A stretch of 64,000 bases of DNA from Chionoecetes opilio (Eukaryota; Arthropoda; Malacostraca; Decapoda; Majidae). The translations under genes and the position numbers were made by a program. Shown here piece after piece: positions 11,215 through 22,942 of the stretch. Position 1 is the stretch's first letter. Every line of letters begins with the position of its first letter. The stretch is taken from contig JACEEZ010020019.1 of the NCBI GenBank assembly GCA_016584305.1, forward strand, positions 101,001-165,000. The letters run 5' to 3'. Under the pieces are notes generated by a model, which had not been told where the DNA came from, made no database searches, and was given only the letters and a program-made list of their open reading frames with translations.

Positions 11215-13358
11215 AGCCAGTGAGCCTTCCACAAAGCGCAGCTTGTACCTCGAAGGCGGTGATTGTGCGAATACATGTCTACGACAGAATGTTTTTTGCC
11301 CTGGCAGCGTAACATGAGGCTTCATTTAGGGCATAGTGATATCTTTGAGCAGATCAGGCCAGACGAGCAGGCAATTGCGGGGCTTCGGAAAAACAAAAAC
11401 TGGGTAACACCAAAGAACCGCTTAGGTGCCAGTCCTTATTAAAGAACGACAGTAAGACGAAGAGGAATAAAGAAAAACAGAAGGGGGTAGGCCAATTACT
11501 TTTGGGGATGGTGATCTGTTACTCTTCTTTGAAAGATTTAAAGTCATTAGGAAAGTGGAAAAATTAGAAACAGGAAGGATGAGTTTCCAGAGTTTACCAA
11601 GTCGAAAGGGATGAAAGAGTAAAGATACTTGGATTAACTCTTGCATTAGAAAAGAGGACGCAATAGGGATGAGAATGAGTAGAAAAGTCTGTAGAAGTCT
11701 TTGTTGCAGCCTAGGCCACAGGAGTTGGGGAGGCATGCCGTTAGCAAGTTAGATGCGCCCCCCAAGGAGCAGAAAAAACGTAGAAGTAGTTAGAAGAGAA
11801 GCAAGAGAAGAGAAGCAAAATTGCAGCGTGATTTAAAGATTGAAGGACAGGGCAGTCAGAGGAGAGGAGTTGTGAGACGCCGAAAAGCTTTTGACTCCAA
11901 CCCTGTTTAGAGAGAGCTGTATAGTGGATCCCTCCACCCAAACATTGTGAGGACAATATCCATACATGGGCGGATAAGGCCAAGGTAGAGAGCAAGCAAT
12001 AAGGGAGGGAGAAGAAAAAGGACGCAGAAGATGCAACAGCACACCTAACTTTTAGAAGCTGTTTTAGCAGAGAGATGTGAGATTTCCAGTCAGGATTTTT
12101 AGAAAGGATTAGTCCTAGAATGTTTCATTGTTAGAAGAAGGAGACAGTGAGTGTCATTGAAGAAGAGGAGAAGAGGGGATAGTTATCTGGTGGTTTTGGT
12201 CGAGTAGATTAGGTGAAGAATTGGGTTTTTCAGGCATTGAAACAAAACCAAGGTTGCTTTGCCCGACAATCAGAAAATTTATTAGAAAGATTAAGAAGCT
12301 AGGCGCGGTGGCAATCTCTCGTGAAAACTTAGTACTGTGAGGTTGGACGTCTAATAAACGACGTTGAAAAAATGAGGGTAGAATATCAGCGTAGGAGATG
12401 TGGAAGGGCTTTGAGTTAGACTTAGAAGATCAGTAATGAATAATAGCAAAGATTGTAGTGGGTGATAGGACAGCAGAACCCTGGGGACCACCACTATTGA
12501 TAGTTTAGGAGAAGAACAATGTCAGTCTACAGTAGCTGCAATAAGAACGGTTGTTTTGAAAGGAAACTTAAAATAAGCGTACAAAGGGAAGGATAGAAAC
12601 CTAATGAGGTAGTTCGGAAAATAAAGATTTGGGCCAGAATCGTATCAAAAGCTTTGATAGTCAAGGGGCAACAGCAAAAAGTTTCACCGAAACCCGAAAG
12701 GAGGATGACAAGATTCAGTTTAGGACAGCTAGAAGAAGATCGCCAGTAGATCGACTTTACGGAAACCGTAACTGACGAATCGATCGAAGATGTGAGCAGA
12801 GAGATGCTTAAGGGGAATCTTTCTTATTAAGTAAGATCTCAAAAAATTTAGAAAGGCAGGGAGTCAAAGCTATAGGACGGTTAGTTTGAAGGATTAGAAA
12901 CGGTTCTCACCGTCTTAGGAACAGTGGATGTTGATTGTGGTAGCAAATTCCAGGCAAGAAGGAAAGGTGGAAGTCAGATAGACAAAGGGACAGAAAAGGT
13001 TGAACAGGCAAGTGCAAGACAGACGCACGTGTTTTTTGAGAAACAATAGGAGGGACTGCCGTCAGGACCTCCTTCCGAGGATCTAGGCAGAAAAGCAAAA
13101 GAAAACCTCATTCCGAAGATCTCGATGGAAGGCATAATAATAGTCAGAGGGTCGGAGGAGAAGGAGGAACAAGGCCCTGCATCAGCCCGGAGGTGGAATT
13201 TGTAGCAAATGTTTGAGCAAAGAGGTTCAGCTTTAGAAGTAAATGAGACAGCGATGTGGGAAGACCATCTGGGGTTGAAGCATAGTGAGGGAAAGTATGA
13301 AGAAGAAAAAATTGTCTTCGAGCCAAAGAAAATTTTTTGGAGCATCGGATCCAGACAC
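11215..13358 (-). mobile_element. Jockey-type LINE fragment, copy 2
   Basis: Counterpart of the LINE at 8,200-10,180. The C-terminal region after the RT is readable in fragments at about 11,422-11,995 ('LALSAHVWILSS', 'VNQYL'-like and 'GKLWKL' phrases in different frames). The RT block lies near 12,730-12,950 with disrupted frames. The 5' boundary against the hAT relic is at about 13,350. Too many indels to encode a protein. Confidence 0.75.
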
Positions 13359-13359
13359 T

Positions 13360-13940
13360 CAACCAGCGGACCTCACAGAAGTAAAGCAGGTACCTAGTGG
13401 CGTTTTGACTTCGTCCGTTAGTGCCTGGAACTGGCGCGTGAGTTAAAGGCTGCGGGCGAGAGGATGGAGTTATTTGACAACCTTCAGATACACAGACATG
13501 ACATCAGTAAGGTTGTCAGACTTGGAGAACTTGGACTCTTGGTGGATGTATGCAGTGTTGCACATTGGTGGCATGGGCTATGGGTGTGGTCCGGCAGGCT
13601 CCTCACAGGAGGGACGCACTAGCAGGAGGCGGCACGGCAACCCTTCGTTCCCGTCATGCGGGGGCACCGTGGCGGGAGCGTCACGCCACGAGACGGGACA
13701 GGTCGAGGGAGTGTTGATTCACACACTGAAGCCCGGCGTCGAAGATGCCTGGCCAGGGTGGTGGTGCGTGCAGATGGAACAAGCTGGAGACAAGAAACTC
13801 TAAAAACCTGCCGGAAGTGGGCAGCAGAGTGAACCTCCACGAAATGATGAAAATTGCCAGAGCTGGGCTGTTCCTCTTAATGTCCGTGCTCTCATCAAGA
13901 GTGAGAGGAGAAGGCATCAAAATTAGAAGCAACAGGTCTT
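13360..13940 (-). pseudogene. hAT-family transposase fragment, copy 2
   Basis: Counterpart of 10,181-10,700. 'LTLDESTDIK' reads at about 13,885-13,915, followed in shifted frames by 'ALAIFI', a 'GIFDAGLQCVNQHSLDLSRL' block (13,690-13,750) and the CEVRW-type end near 13,370. It keeps 'NQHSLDLSRLVA', which copy 1 garbles. Same truncation point against the LINE, as expected for a duplicated locus. Confidence 0.75.
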
Positions 13941-14395
13941 AAGCCGAGTCGTTCACACTGTATGACATCTCCTCAATGCGACTCGTAATCTCGTAAAGGA
14001 GTCTCGTAATGGCATTACTTAGCCGTGTTTTTTAACTGTTTTTATTGATTAATATTATAGAACAAAACATCTACGAAGATTACAGATATATCATATATAT
14101 GGATAAACCAGGTCTTATGATCCGTATAAATATATGATGAAGCCGAGCGGCCCTCCGACTTCAGCCCCTTGTGCGAAGGCCGATATTCCGTGATGCATAG
14201 GCCAGGTATTACAGTGGTCTATGGATAGGTTAGAAGCTTGATGACCAGATGCGAAAAGGGTGTGGACGTTTGGCATGGGGATTATCACTCCAGCTCCTCA
14301 GTCAAGGATGATAGTAAAGTGGCGACGGGATTGAAGGAGATATGTTGATGCATCATGGTTGGTTTACCATGCAATAATTAAAATTTAATGCACAC

Positions 14396-14520
14396 TAATA
14401 TATATACTACTATATATAGATATAGAATATAATATATCTAATAGAATATATATATTTATATAGATTATATATATATAGATTATATATGATATATATATAA
14501 TATATATATTAATATAGTTT
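14396..14520. repeat. AT-rich microsatellite
   Basis: Nearly pure A/T with degenerate (AT)n. It separates the second tandem unit from the repeat at 14,516-14,880. Confidence 0.85.
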
Positions 14521-14880
14521 TAATGATGTGTAAGTCTGGGATTATAGGAGGTAACTATGAAATGTATGTAGTATATATAGAGATAAATGGGGTAGAAGTT
14601 ACTTGTGTGTGTAAGTACCTGTAAAGTAATGTGTATATTAATTATCAACCATGAGAAAATGATTAGTATAATTTTGTCAATTATGATTTTTTTACGAAAG
14701 TCAAATGTTTTTTGGGTACGGAAAAATAGTTCAAAATTACGGTACGGGAAAGTAATCGTACTAGTACGGTTCACGATACAAATATGCAGGTACTGGAAAC
14801 GGAATCGGTTAATGTAGTATCTGAGTTACGAATACGAAACAAAATATTACGTACCGTACCGTAACTACACGCCTGACAGG
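14516..14880 (+). repeat. Dispersed repeat ending in TACCGTACCGTAAC, copy 1
   Basis: Same sequence as 21,405-21,455 plus 22,285-22,580: 'taatgat(g/t)tgtaagtct', 'ggtagaagttac', 'gtcaaatgttttt(t)gggtac', then the 'ggtac'-rich tail ending 'taccgtaccgtaac'. This copy is uninterrupted and the second is split by an insertion. No coding capacity. Probably a non-autonomous element, class not determined. Confidence 0.7.
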
Positions 14881-15494
14881 AGAATCTAGGAGAGTTAGTG
14901 ACCCCACTAACAACACCGTGTGACCTACATTACAAGGGGAGGAATTTACATCCCAGTGCATGGGTGTTGTTGAACCTGGTGGTCCTGGGAATCCTGGGGA
15001 TAACTGATTTTAATAGTTCAACAGGACATTGTGTCTCGGTCCTATCTACTTAATATATAGATATAAGATATAGCTAGATATAGATATAGATAGATTAGTA
15101 TATATAATCACCTCACTTCACCTCGGTTAATGTCACTGGGGATGGAACAGTGCGGAGTAAGGGCCGTTTGTGAGTGGTGACGGCCATCACGGGTCGGGTG
15201 GTGTGAGTGCAAGGCGTGGGGGCTCGTGAATAAGTGCTGCGCAGTGAGGGTGTTGCGGAGTTGGGTGGAGGTGCCCAGAGTAGTGGGTTGGGAGGGGTGT
15301 TGAGAAATGATGTTTGGAGGGCCTGGAGGGGTTAGTGAGTAGAGAGTGAGGGCTGGGGTGGATGGGCGGGAGGTGAATTGATTGAGGTGAGTGTGTGTTG
15401 GACCACGTGGGTGGAAGGGCGTGGGGGATAGAGGGAATGAGAAGTGAGCGAGATTTGACCCAATAATTAAACCAACCGTCATGTGACCTCATGA
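14881..15494. other. No gene recognised
   Basis: Mixed sequence with a short AT block at 15,045-15,105. The minus strand of 15,108-15,482 is open and rich in Pro, Thr and His, but it has no motif and two frames are open at once, so I read it as compositional. Confidence 0.5.
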
Positions 15495-16005
15495 GCTATA
15501 TATATATAGATATAATATAAAGTAGATATATATAATTAATATATATAATATCTATATTATATAATATATATATTTATATATATATAGAGCTATATTATAT
15601 ATATAATATAGATGTAGTATAATATATATATTAATCTATATAATAAAGATATATATTTTTATATTATATCTATATATATGTATATATATATAAATAATAT
15701 ATATATAGATATATATATATAAATATATTATAATATATATATATATATATTATATAATACATATATATAATATATATATATAGATATAGATACAGGAATT
15801 ATATATAATATTTATATGTAGACTTCAGGCATTATATATATACTATATAGATATTATAGATATTGGATATAATACATATATTTACATACTAATAATATAT
15901 CATAAAATATCATATATTATATACTATATATATTATATATAATATTATTTAAATATATATATATGATATATATATTATATAATATAATTATATACATAAT
16001 ACAGC
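15495..16005. repeat. Long AT-rich low-complexity tract
   Basis: About 500 bp of degenerate (AT)n/(TATA)n with few G or C bases. Non-coding. Likely to be unstable and hard to sequence. Confidence 0.9.
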
Positions 16006-16198
16006 AAGCCTGGATTATAACGGAGTTAGTAAATGAGGGGAGGAGTGGTCCGTTTAAAGACGCTTGGTATAGCGAGGTATTTTCACAAAGGGTACCCGGG
16101 AAAATATATTTAAAAAAAAAAATGTAAATATAAATTGCCAAAAAGAATCATCCACACCAGGAACTCTGTAAGCTATGTTGGTGAGGTAAACCAGTGAC

Positions 16199-19100
16199 AT
16201 AAGAAACATAAAGAACATAAGAAAATAAGGAAGCTACAAGATGGCAGCCGAGGGGGCCTACACCGGGTAGGTCCCGTAACAGAACAATACCTACATCACT
16301 TTTTCATCCCCATCCATGAACCTATCCAGCTCCACTTTTAAAAGCTCACCTAATGACTCGCAACTAATAACTGTTCTACTTGAGACCATTCCACTCAATT
16401 CACCACCCCTATTTGTGTGAACCAGGTTTTTTCAATATATTTCACTTTTAAATCTACGCCTTTCCAGATGGAATCCGTTACGTCTAGTCTACCATGGTTA
16501 CAAAGCCGCGTAAGAATGTTTGCCTCCATCTCCTTTATTAAATCCCTTTATCCACTTAAAAACTTCTATCAGATCGCCCCTTACTCTGCGTCTCTCGAGT
16601 GAGTGTAATTTTAATAACTTCAATCTCCTCTCATAACTAAAGTTACGCATCCCCTTGTATCATTTTGGTCATCCTTCTCTGCACTTTTTCTAACAACACT
16701 ATATCCATCCTGTAATATGGAGACCAAAACTGAACTGCATAGTCTAGGTGAGGCCTGACTAGAGCCAGATAAAGCTTTAGAATAACTTCCGCACTTCTAC
16801 TTTTAACACTTCTGGTAATGAATCCTAATACTCTATTAGCTCTATTTCTGGCCTCAATACATTGTTTCCTAGGTCGGAGGTCTGGGCTCAACCTCACTCC
16901 AAGATCTTTTTCACCTTCTGATCTTTTCAGCGATACATTGCTTATGGTGTATCTATTACCAGGGTTTTTTCTACCAACATTCATAACGCTACATTTATCA
17001 ATATTAAATTCCATCTGCCATCTGACTGCCCACTCGTTAAGTTTATCTAAGTCTCCCTGCAATATGTTTACGTCAGACTGTGATCCAATAATCCTACCTA
17101 ACTTAGTATCATCAGCAAACTTGCTGATATCACTGCTAATCCCACTATCCAAGTCGTTGATGTAAATCAAAAATAGTAATGGGCCCAAAACAGACCCTTG
17201 TGGAACTCCACTTGTTACCAGTCCCCATTCAGATTTGGAACCATTAATTGTAACCCTTTGTTGCCTATTACTTAGCCAAGCTCTGATCCAATGAAGAGCC
17301 TTCCCATCTATACCATGAGCCCTAACCTTATTAAGAGTCACTCGTGTGGTACTTTGTCAAATGCCTTACTAAAGTCCAGACAGATATATTATATCATAAT
17401 CCTTATCATTATCTGCCGTCTCATAAACTTTCCTATAAAAACTCAATAAATTGGTGAGACATGACCTACCCTTGGTGAATCCATGTTGTGAATCATTGAT
17501 CAAACTATGTTTATCTAAGTGCTCTCTAATGTTTTTTGCAATAATAGATTCCAATAATTTACCCACCACTGATGTTAGACTTACGGGTCGATAATTTGAC
17601 TTTAGTCCTCTGTCTCCCTTCTTAAATATGGGAACAACATTTCCTTTCCTCCACAATAATGGCACATCGCCTATCTCAACCGATTTCCTAAAAATGTGCA
17701 CTAACGACTCACTAACAACCTCCTTGCATTCCTTTAATACCCTGGGATACACTTCATCTGGTCCTGGCGATTTAAATGTTTTCATTTTTTCTATACCCTC
17801 CTCCACCATTTCCCTAGTTATCACAATATCTTTGAGTTTTTCCTCATCGCTTCCTTTGAACATCTGTTCACTATCAGGTATCGTCTGTGTATCCTCCTCC
17901 GTAAAAACACTTAAGAAATAATCATTTAGACTCCTACACATATCCTCATCCGTATTTAAGACCTCACCCTGTCCTGACCTTAAGGGCCCAACTAATTCCC
18001 TTGTCTTTGTTTTATAAACCTGATAGAACCCCTTTGGGTCCCTGTTCGCCTGTTCTGCTACTTTAATCTCATAATTGTTCTTAGCAACTCGAGTTAATTT
18101 CTTCACTGTCCTCGCCATCACGTTATACTGTTCTTTGTTTACCAATCCTGCCTTGAACCTTAAATAAATGTTTCTTTTTACTCCAATGTTGTGTTTTAAC
18201 TTGGTGGTCATCCATTTTGGATCACTCTTTCTGGACCTTATCTCCCTATATGGAATATTTCTTTTCTGTCCGTCAATTATATTCCTTACAAATGAGATAT
18301 AATCATCCTCGGCTCCGACCTCACTTCCCCTTCTAACCTCTCTAATTACCTCCTCAGCCCTGACCTCACTTCCCTGTCTAACCGCTCTAATTATCTCCGC
18401 AGCCTCGACCTCACTACCATATCTGACCGCGCCAATTACCTCCCGGTGACTTCCTAATCCTTCATAATTGGCCTTTCCAGCTGACAACGCCTTGTCCTGG
18501 GGAACTTTCTGCTCCTCCATCCCACACCTCTTATTAATAACCTCCAGGTGTCTTCTTAATCCCGCATAATTGGCCTTTCTGAAATTAGGTATTCGATGCC
18601 TATTGCCACTTAATTTTCCAACTTCCCATTTTAAGCTAAATCTGATCTCATAATGGTCGCTATTATCTAAATTCCCCCCGACCTCCACATTTGTAACTAA
18701 ATCGTCTCTATTTGTCAGCAATAGATCTAGAATATTATCTCCTCTAGTAGGCTCCTTGATTGCTTGACTTAGGAAGTTATCCTGGATTATATTTAACAAT
18801 TCATCTGCATCGCTGTCACCTATGATTAAATCCCAGTCTATATTCCTAAGATTAAAATCTCCCACCACGCATAATCGATTATATCTGCAGGCCTTGTTTA
18901 TTTCTTCCCATATAGGAGCTGAATCCTCTTTACATAAGTTTGGAGGCCTATACACTACACCCAAAACCATTTTCTCAGTTCCCTCCGTAACCTCTACCCA
19001 TATAGACTCTATGCTGTCATCTGTTTTATAACATTGTTAACACAACACTGCAATGCATCTCTTGCATAAAGCGCAACTCCTCCTCCTCGTCTGCCTACTC

Positions 19101-19563
19101 TGTCTTTGTGAAATAACTTATACCCAGCTATCTCGACTTCCGGATCGAATACCTTTCCTGACATATCCAACCATGTTTCTGTTAATGCTATTATATCAAA
19201 ATCCTCTACACTATTTATTCCTCTCAGGAAATCTATCTTTTTTAAAATACTCCTACAGTTTGTATAGTAAACCTTCAAGCAACTCCTCTTTTTTTTGTCA
19301 ATTTTCCCTTTATCTTTAACTAAACCCCTCCTCTCTCTCTTCTTACGAATCACTTTAGTTCCCTGCCTTCTGAAACTCCTCCTAGTGTCGCAAGTTTCCT
19401 TTACCCCGACCCCCGTGTCTAAACCCCGGTTCTCTATCTTAAAAAAGCCTGCAGTGCATCTACCTCCCTTTCAAGGGAATGTGACTGGCACTACATGCTG
19501 AATTTGGTCCGCTCCTACACGTGAAATAAATAAGAAATAATCTCAAACACAACCAGACCATGT
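16199..19563 (-). mobile_element. Near-full-length CR1/Jockey-like LINE
   Basis: About 3.36 kb, minus strand, with endonuclease and reverse transcriptase regions in order and a 3' end made of degenerate 8-bp repeats of the 'ttcttatg' type at 16,199-16,230. Direct repeats of about 26-29 bp flank it: 'agctatgttggtgagg..accagtgac' at 16,170-16,198 and 'agctatgttgggagg..acagtgac' at 19,564-19,589. This looks like a target-site duplication and defines both ends. The short octamer tail favours the CR1-like group. Long target duplications are less typical of CR1, so the clade stays open. Partial copies occur at 29,228-29,505, 41,248-46,848 and 52,088-53,107. Confidence 0.85.
16285..19400 (-). pseudogene. 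LINE ORF2: endonuclease and reverse transcriptase, frameshifted
   Basis: Read from 19,353 down. An AP-type endonuclease (EEP fold) starts near 'YYTNCRSILKK', continues with 'LTETWLD' and 'GRRGGGVALYARD', then, after a frameshift near 18,990, 'GVVYRPPN', 'VVGDFN' and 'NSDHYEI'. The RT follows with 'KSPGPDEVYPRVLKE', 'PIFKKGDRGLKSNYRPVSLT' and 'LINDSQHGFTKGRSCLTNLL'. After a second frameshift near 17,355 come 'SGVPQGSVLGPLLFLIYIND' and the catalytic 'FADDTK' (YxDD-type box). A third break near 16,640 (an extra G in a G-run) cuts the C-terminal domain, which the copy at 52-53 kb retains. All catalytic boxes are present, so the copy is young and only lightly damaged. Confidence 0.9.
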
Positions 19564-19728
19564 AGCTATGTTGGGAGGCAAACAGTGACTAGCAAGGAAC
19601 ATCAGGGATTTGGCACACTCGTCCACGACTGTTCTGGACTGGTATTAGGAGAGGTAATAAGTATCCAGGCTCGCTCATTACTGCTTGGTATGCTATGAAA
19701 TTTAATTATTCTAGTTGAATGTAGACAT

Positions 19729-20548
19729 TGTGACGAAAATTCATATTTCCCGCGTATGTTGAGGTGGTCAAGATGGCTGGGCAGAGCGTAGCTCCGCCCC
19801 CTTTTGGTAGGAAGCATGGTGTGGCTAGGGGTTGCCACACGCAGCTAGATAGGTCACCCATATAAAAGAGGTCGTGACCTCGCCTCGCTCTCCACTCCAA
19901 GCATCCCACTCGTATAGTGTTGTGTGAGGAGCCGATGTGTCGGGCCTGGGCATCACGTGGGAGGCTGTGTGAGTCCTCCTTCTAACCCTTGATATGAGAG
20001 TATTGTAAGTATTTTGTGAAGCTTGTTTTTCTGCATTATTGGTTCACCGATGTCGAGTTGGCTGACTTTACGGAAAGTGAGAGTAGGAGGGAAGTATTGT
20101 GTGTGGCAAAGATGAGGCTCAGTAGAAGCGCTCTGTGTTATGTGTTGAGACTCAGTAGAAGTGCTCTTTTTGTGATGGTGATGAGGCTCAGTAGAAGCGC
20201 TCTGTGTTATGTGTAGAGGCTCAGTAGAAGTGCTCTTTTTGTGATGGTGATGAGACTCAGTTAGAAGTGCTCTTAAGGTGTTTTTGTGTGTTGAGGCTGG
20301 AGGCTAGAGAGAGACGGAAAGTGAGAGTGAGCTCTGGCAGCGTTGTGCGTGGTATCTTATCTGTGAATCTTCTGACGTGTATTCAAGTGTTTATCTGTTG
20401 TTGTACCAAGGAATTGGAGTTAAGCGTGTTAATTATATAAGGATTTCATATGTTGATCTTGTTTTGAATATCCTGAATTAAGTTAATTAGACCCACGTGT
20501 CCCTGGGGCATGGCCTGGGGTGGCGACCTCATGTCACCGACCGTAACA
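19729..20548 (+). mobile_element. Solo LTR with TATA box and 4-bp target duplication
   Basis: The 820-bp segment begins 'tgtgacgaaaatt' and ends 'gaccgtaaca', so it has TG...CA ends (TGTkACG/CGTAACA, an imperfect inverted repeat). ACAT precedes it (19,725-19,728) and follows it (20,549-20,552). A promoter-like 'catataaaag' lies at about 19,859, with a T/C-rich start region after it. No internal region follows on either side, so the parent element was probably lost by LTR-LTR recombination. Strand taken from the TATA box. Superfamily not assigned. A 4-bp duplication fits gypsy or BEL types. Confidence 0.7.
20114..20273 (+). repeat. About 68-bp tandem repeat inside the solo LTR
   Basis: Units at about 20,114 and 20,182, and a partial unit at 20,251, each carry 'gaggctcagtagaag' and 'gtgctctttttgtgatggtg'. 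Each unit contains two half-units based on 'ctcagtagaag(c/t)gctct'. LTR enhancer regions often carry such arrays. Regulatory function is inference. Confidence 0.8.
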
Positions 20549-20552
20549 ACAT

Positions 20553-21300
20553 ATAATCACATTTGAATTGCTATTATTCATACATATGAGTTTAAAAATA
20601 TGAAAATACTTTCAAAGCGCTCATCCACGCCTGGCAGCGCGGCTGCGGCAGCAGCAGCAGCATCATGAGACATCATAATCACCCCAAAATAGATAAAAAG
20701 GGAGAAAAAGTCTCGTAAAGTGATGGGTTATCCCTAAAATGTTGATGCTTTCTCTCACCGTCTGGCTAGTTAAGCTATGATAGTAGTAGTAAACTGTAGT
20801 AAAAGTTAAACAAACTACGAGCCCGATTCAGCCGTGGCTTCCAAAGGTATTGCTTATTATCATAACTAGTGCTCATTATTATATATATTATATGGTTGTG
20901 AAGTGCAGTTCTATACACGTGTCACTATTTAGGTCAGTGTAGCACTGTGTGTCACCTTAGATAAGGGTGATTTAGGGTGTTGAGGTGACAGGGAGACGTA
21001 GCAGCGGCCACGCCATAACACTAATAGTCACTATTTTAAACAATACACACCTTTACCACTAAATCACTAGGAACACAGGCTCCTTCTTATATATCTTAAT
21101 ATGTGATACATCAAAACTCCTTAAAACCAAAGCATTCCAAAGTAAAATGAGAAAATAATACAATTATGTTGAGTTGACAATTCGAGCAGCGATAAGCGGT
21201 CTGATATGAAAAACAAAACAAAAATAATAATAATCACGAAAATGGAGTCCGTTACATCCGAAGTCCTTTTAACATCGAGGTCCGTTATATCGAGGTTTGC
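20553..21300. other. No gene recognised
   Basis: AT-rich sequence with a short (CAG)-like run near 20,650. No transposon ends or coding motifs are seen. Confidence 0.5.
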
Positions 21301-21317
21301 TTTTATATATATATTAT

Positions 21318-21375
<58 letters not shown>

Positions 21376-21404
21376 ATTATATATTATATATATATAATAT
21401 ATAG
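21301..21404. repeat. (AT)n microsatellite
   Basis: About 100 bp of (AT)n with a few breaks. It directly precedes the second copy of the TACCGTACC repeat. Confidence 0.9.
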
Positions 21405-21455
21405 TTAATGATTTGTAAGTCTCGGGTATAGGAGGTAACTATGAACTGTATGTAA

Positions 21456-22285
21456 GTACTAGCCGCAAAGCCGCCCCCCGGGGCCCAGATTTTTTGGCTA
21501 CCCTCTGCGGAGGGCAATTTTTGCTAATTTGTTTGGGTGGGCCCCACCAAACATGGACTCTCCAGATAGCCCCTTCTAATTTGCCTGAAATCAGGATGTA
21601 GAATGTATGTATTCCCCCCACCATTCACTTCACCATTACCCATCACCCCCCACCCATTCACTCACCCATTACCCATCCCCCCCCACCCATTCACTCACCC
21701 ATTACCCACACCCCCCACCCATTCACTCACCCATTAACCCCACACCCCCCACCCATTCACTCACCCATTACCCATCAACCACACACCCATTCACTCACCC
21801 ATTACCCATCACCCCCCACCCTTTTCACTCACCCATTACCATCACCCCCCACCCATTCACTCACCCATTACCCATCACCACACACCCATTCACTCACCCA
21901 TTACCCATCCCCCCCCACCTATTCCCTCACCCATCCCCCCCCAACCCATCACCCCCCCACCCTTTCACTTACCCATCCCCCCACACCCATTACCCATCAC
22001 CCCACCCATTCACTCACCCATTACCCATCACCCTACATCAAGCTTCCTCAATTCTCGCAACCCACTTTTGTTTTCACAATTTTCGCTAATAGGCTGCTAA
22101 AAAAAAAAAGAAAAAAGTGATCGGATTTATCTATAAGTAGGCTTATGACCCTTCCCTGGTCAACCCGGTTCCAAAAATGTGCCATATGAGGTGTTTGCGC
22201 CACGGGGGCGGAACCTTTTACCACACACACACACAGACAGACAGAAAGACAGACACACTTTCGCTTATATTTTTTATAGAAGAAA
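21456..22285 (+). mobile_element. Insertion with internal minisatellite, class unknown
   Basis: About 0.83 kb interrupting the TACCGTACC repeat. Left part: 'actagccgcaaagccgcc...ggaggatgt'-type sequence. Centre: a minisatellite. Right part: 'gatcggatttatctata...gaccctt', a short (AC)n, then 'gacagacagaaagacagac' and 'ctttcgcttatatttt'. I see no TIRs, RT or transposase. The CA/CAGA-rich right end resembles non-autonomous elements that end in simple repeats, such as Helitron derivatives, but that is a guess. Confidence 0.45.
21610..22050 (+). repeat. CACCCATTCACTCACCCATT minisatellite
   Basis: More than ten units of about 34-38 bp built on 'cacccattcactcacccatt' and 'acccatcacccccc'. The strand is almost free of G. 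The open frame across it (His/Pro/Thr/Ser-rich) is a by-product of the repeat. Confidence 0.9.
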
Positions 22286-22580
22286 TATAAAGATAGATGG
22301 GTAGAAGTTACTATGTGTTGTATGTAGCTACCTGTAAAAGTATGTGTAAATTAATCACAATGGAAAATGATTAGTAATTTTGTCAATTATTGATTTTTTT
22401 TTATGATAGTCAAATGTTTTTGGGTACAAAAAATAGTTCGAAATTACGGTACGGAAATTAATCGTACTAGTAAAGGTACAAAACAAATATTCAGGTACGG
22501 AACGGAATTACGGTACTGTATTTATCTGAGGTACGAATTACGAAAAATATTACCGTACCGTAACCCTACTACATGCCCTG

Positions 22581-22940
22581 GTTTTGGGTTGTAATATGAG
22601 CACTACAGTGGGATATATCGGGTGACTAGTTGTGTAAAGGAAATTCCCGAGAGTTTTCCCCGGGAGTGATCGAATTATCATCTCATATTAGTACCCTACA
22701 ATAAAAAAAATTCATTTCGATTGTTTGCTCAGGTGGTGGGGTAAGAAAGTAAGAATGGCCGGAAGGGGGTTGAGGGGAGTAATATGTTTTAAATCATTCT
22801 AGTGCCTAATCTCGGCTGGAAATAAATCTGTTACCAAAAGGGAAACCCCAAGTTTTATTTCTAGTGTAGTTTAAGGTTCCCGGCCTATCCTTGGGTGTTG
22901 GCAGTAGGAAACCAATTTGAATTGTAAAGCAACAAAATGC
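22581..22940. other. No gene recognised
   Basis: Mixed sequence with 'ggtggggtaagaaagtaag' near 22,735. No convincing exon or mobile-element end. Confidence 0.4.
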
Positions 22941-22942
22941 GG

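Larger units (their letters stand above)
11213..14405 (+). repeat. Large tandem unit, copy 2 (about 3.2 kb)
   Basis: Second copy of 8,198-11,155, separated from it by about 57 bp of AT-rich sequence. Order and orientation of its parts are the same. Its extra length comes mainly from scattered small insertions. It ends in AT-rich sequence at about 14,400. Confidence 0.85.
21405..22580 (+). repeat. TACCGTACC repeat, copy 2, split by an insertion
   Basis: The left end matches 14,516-14,570 ('aatgatttgtaagtc..ggaggtaactatgaa') and stops at about 21,455. The rest (from 'gatgggtagaagttac' to 'taccgtaccgtaac') resumes at about 22,290 and ends near 22,565. The intact copy at 14,516 shows that the sequence between them is an insertion. 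Confidence 0.7.

Noticed and set aside
15108..15492. Two overlapping minus-strand open frames of 101-124 codons
   Set aside because: Both frames are open with Pro/Thr/His bias, typical of skewed composition rather than coding.
21607..22089. 160-codon open frame rich in Pro, His, Thr and Ser
   Set aside because: Minisatellite translation without any motif.
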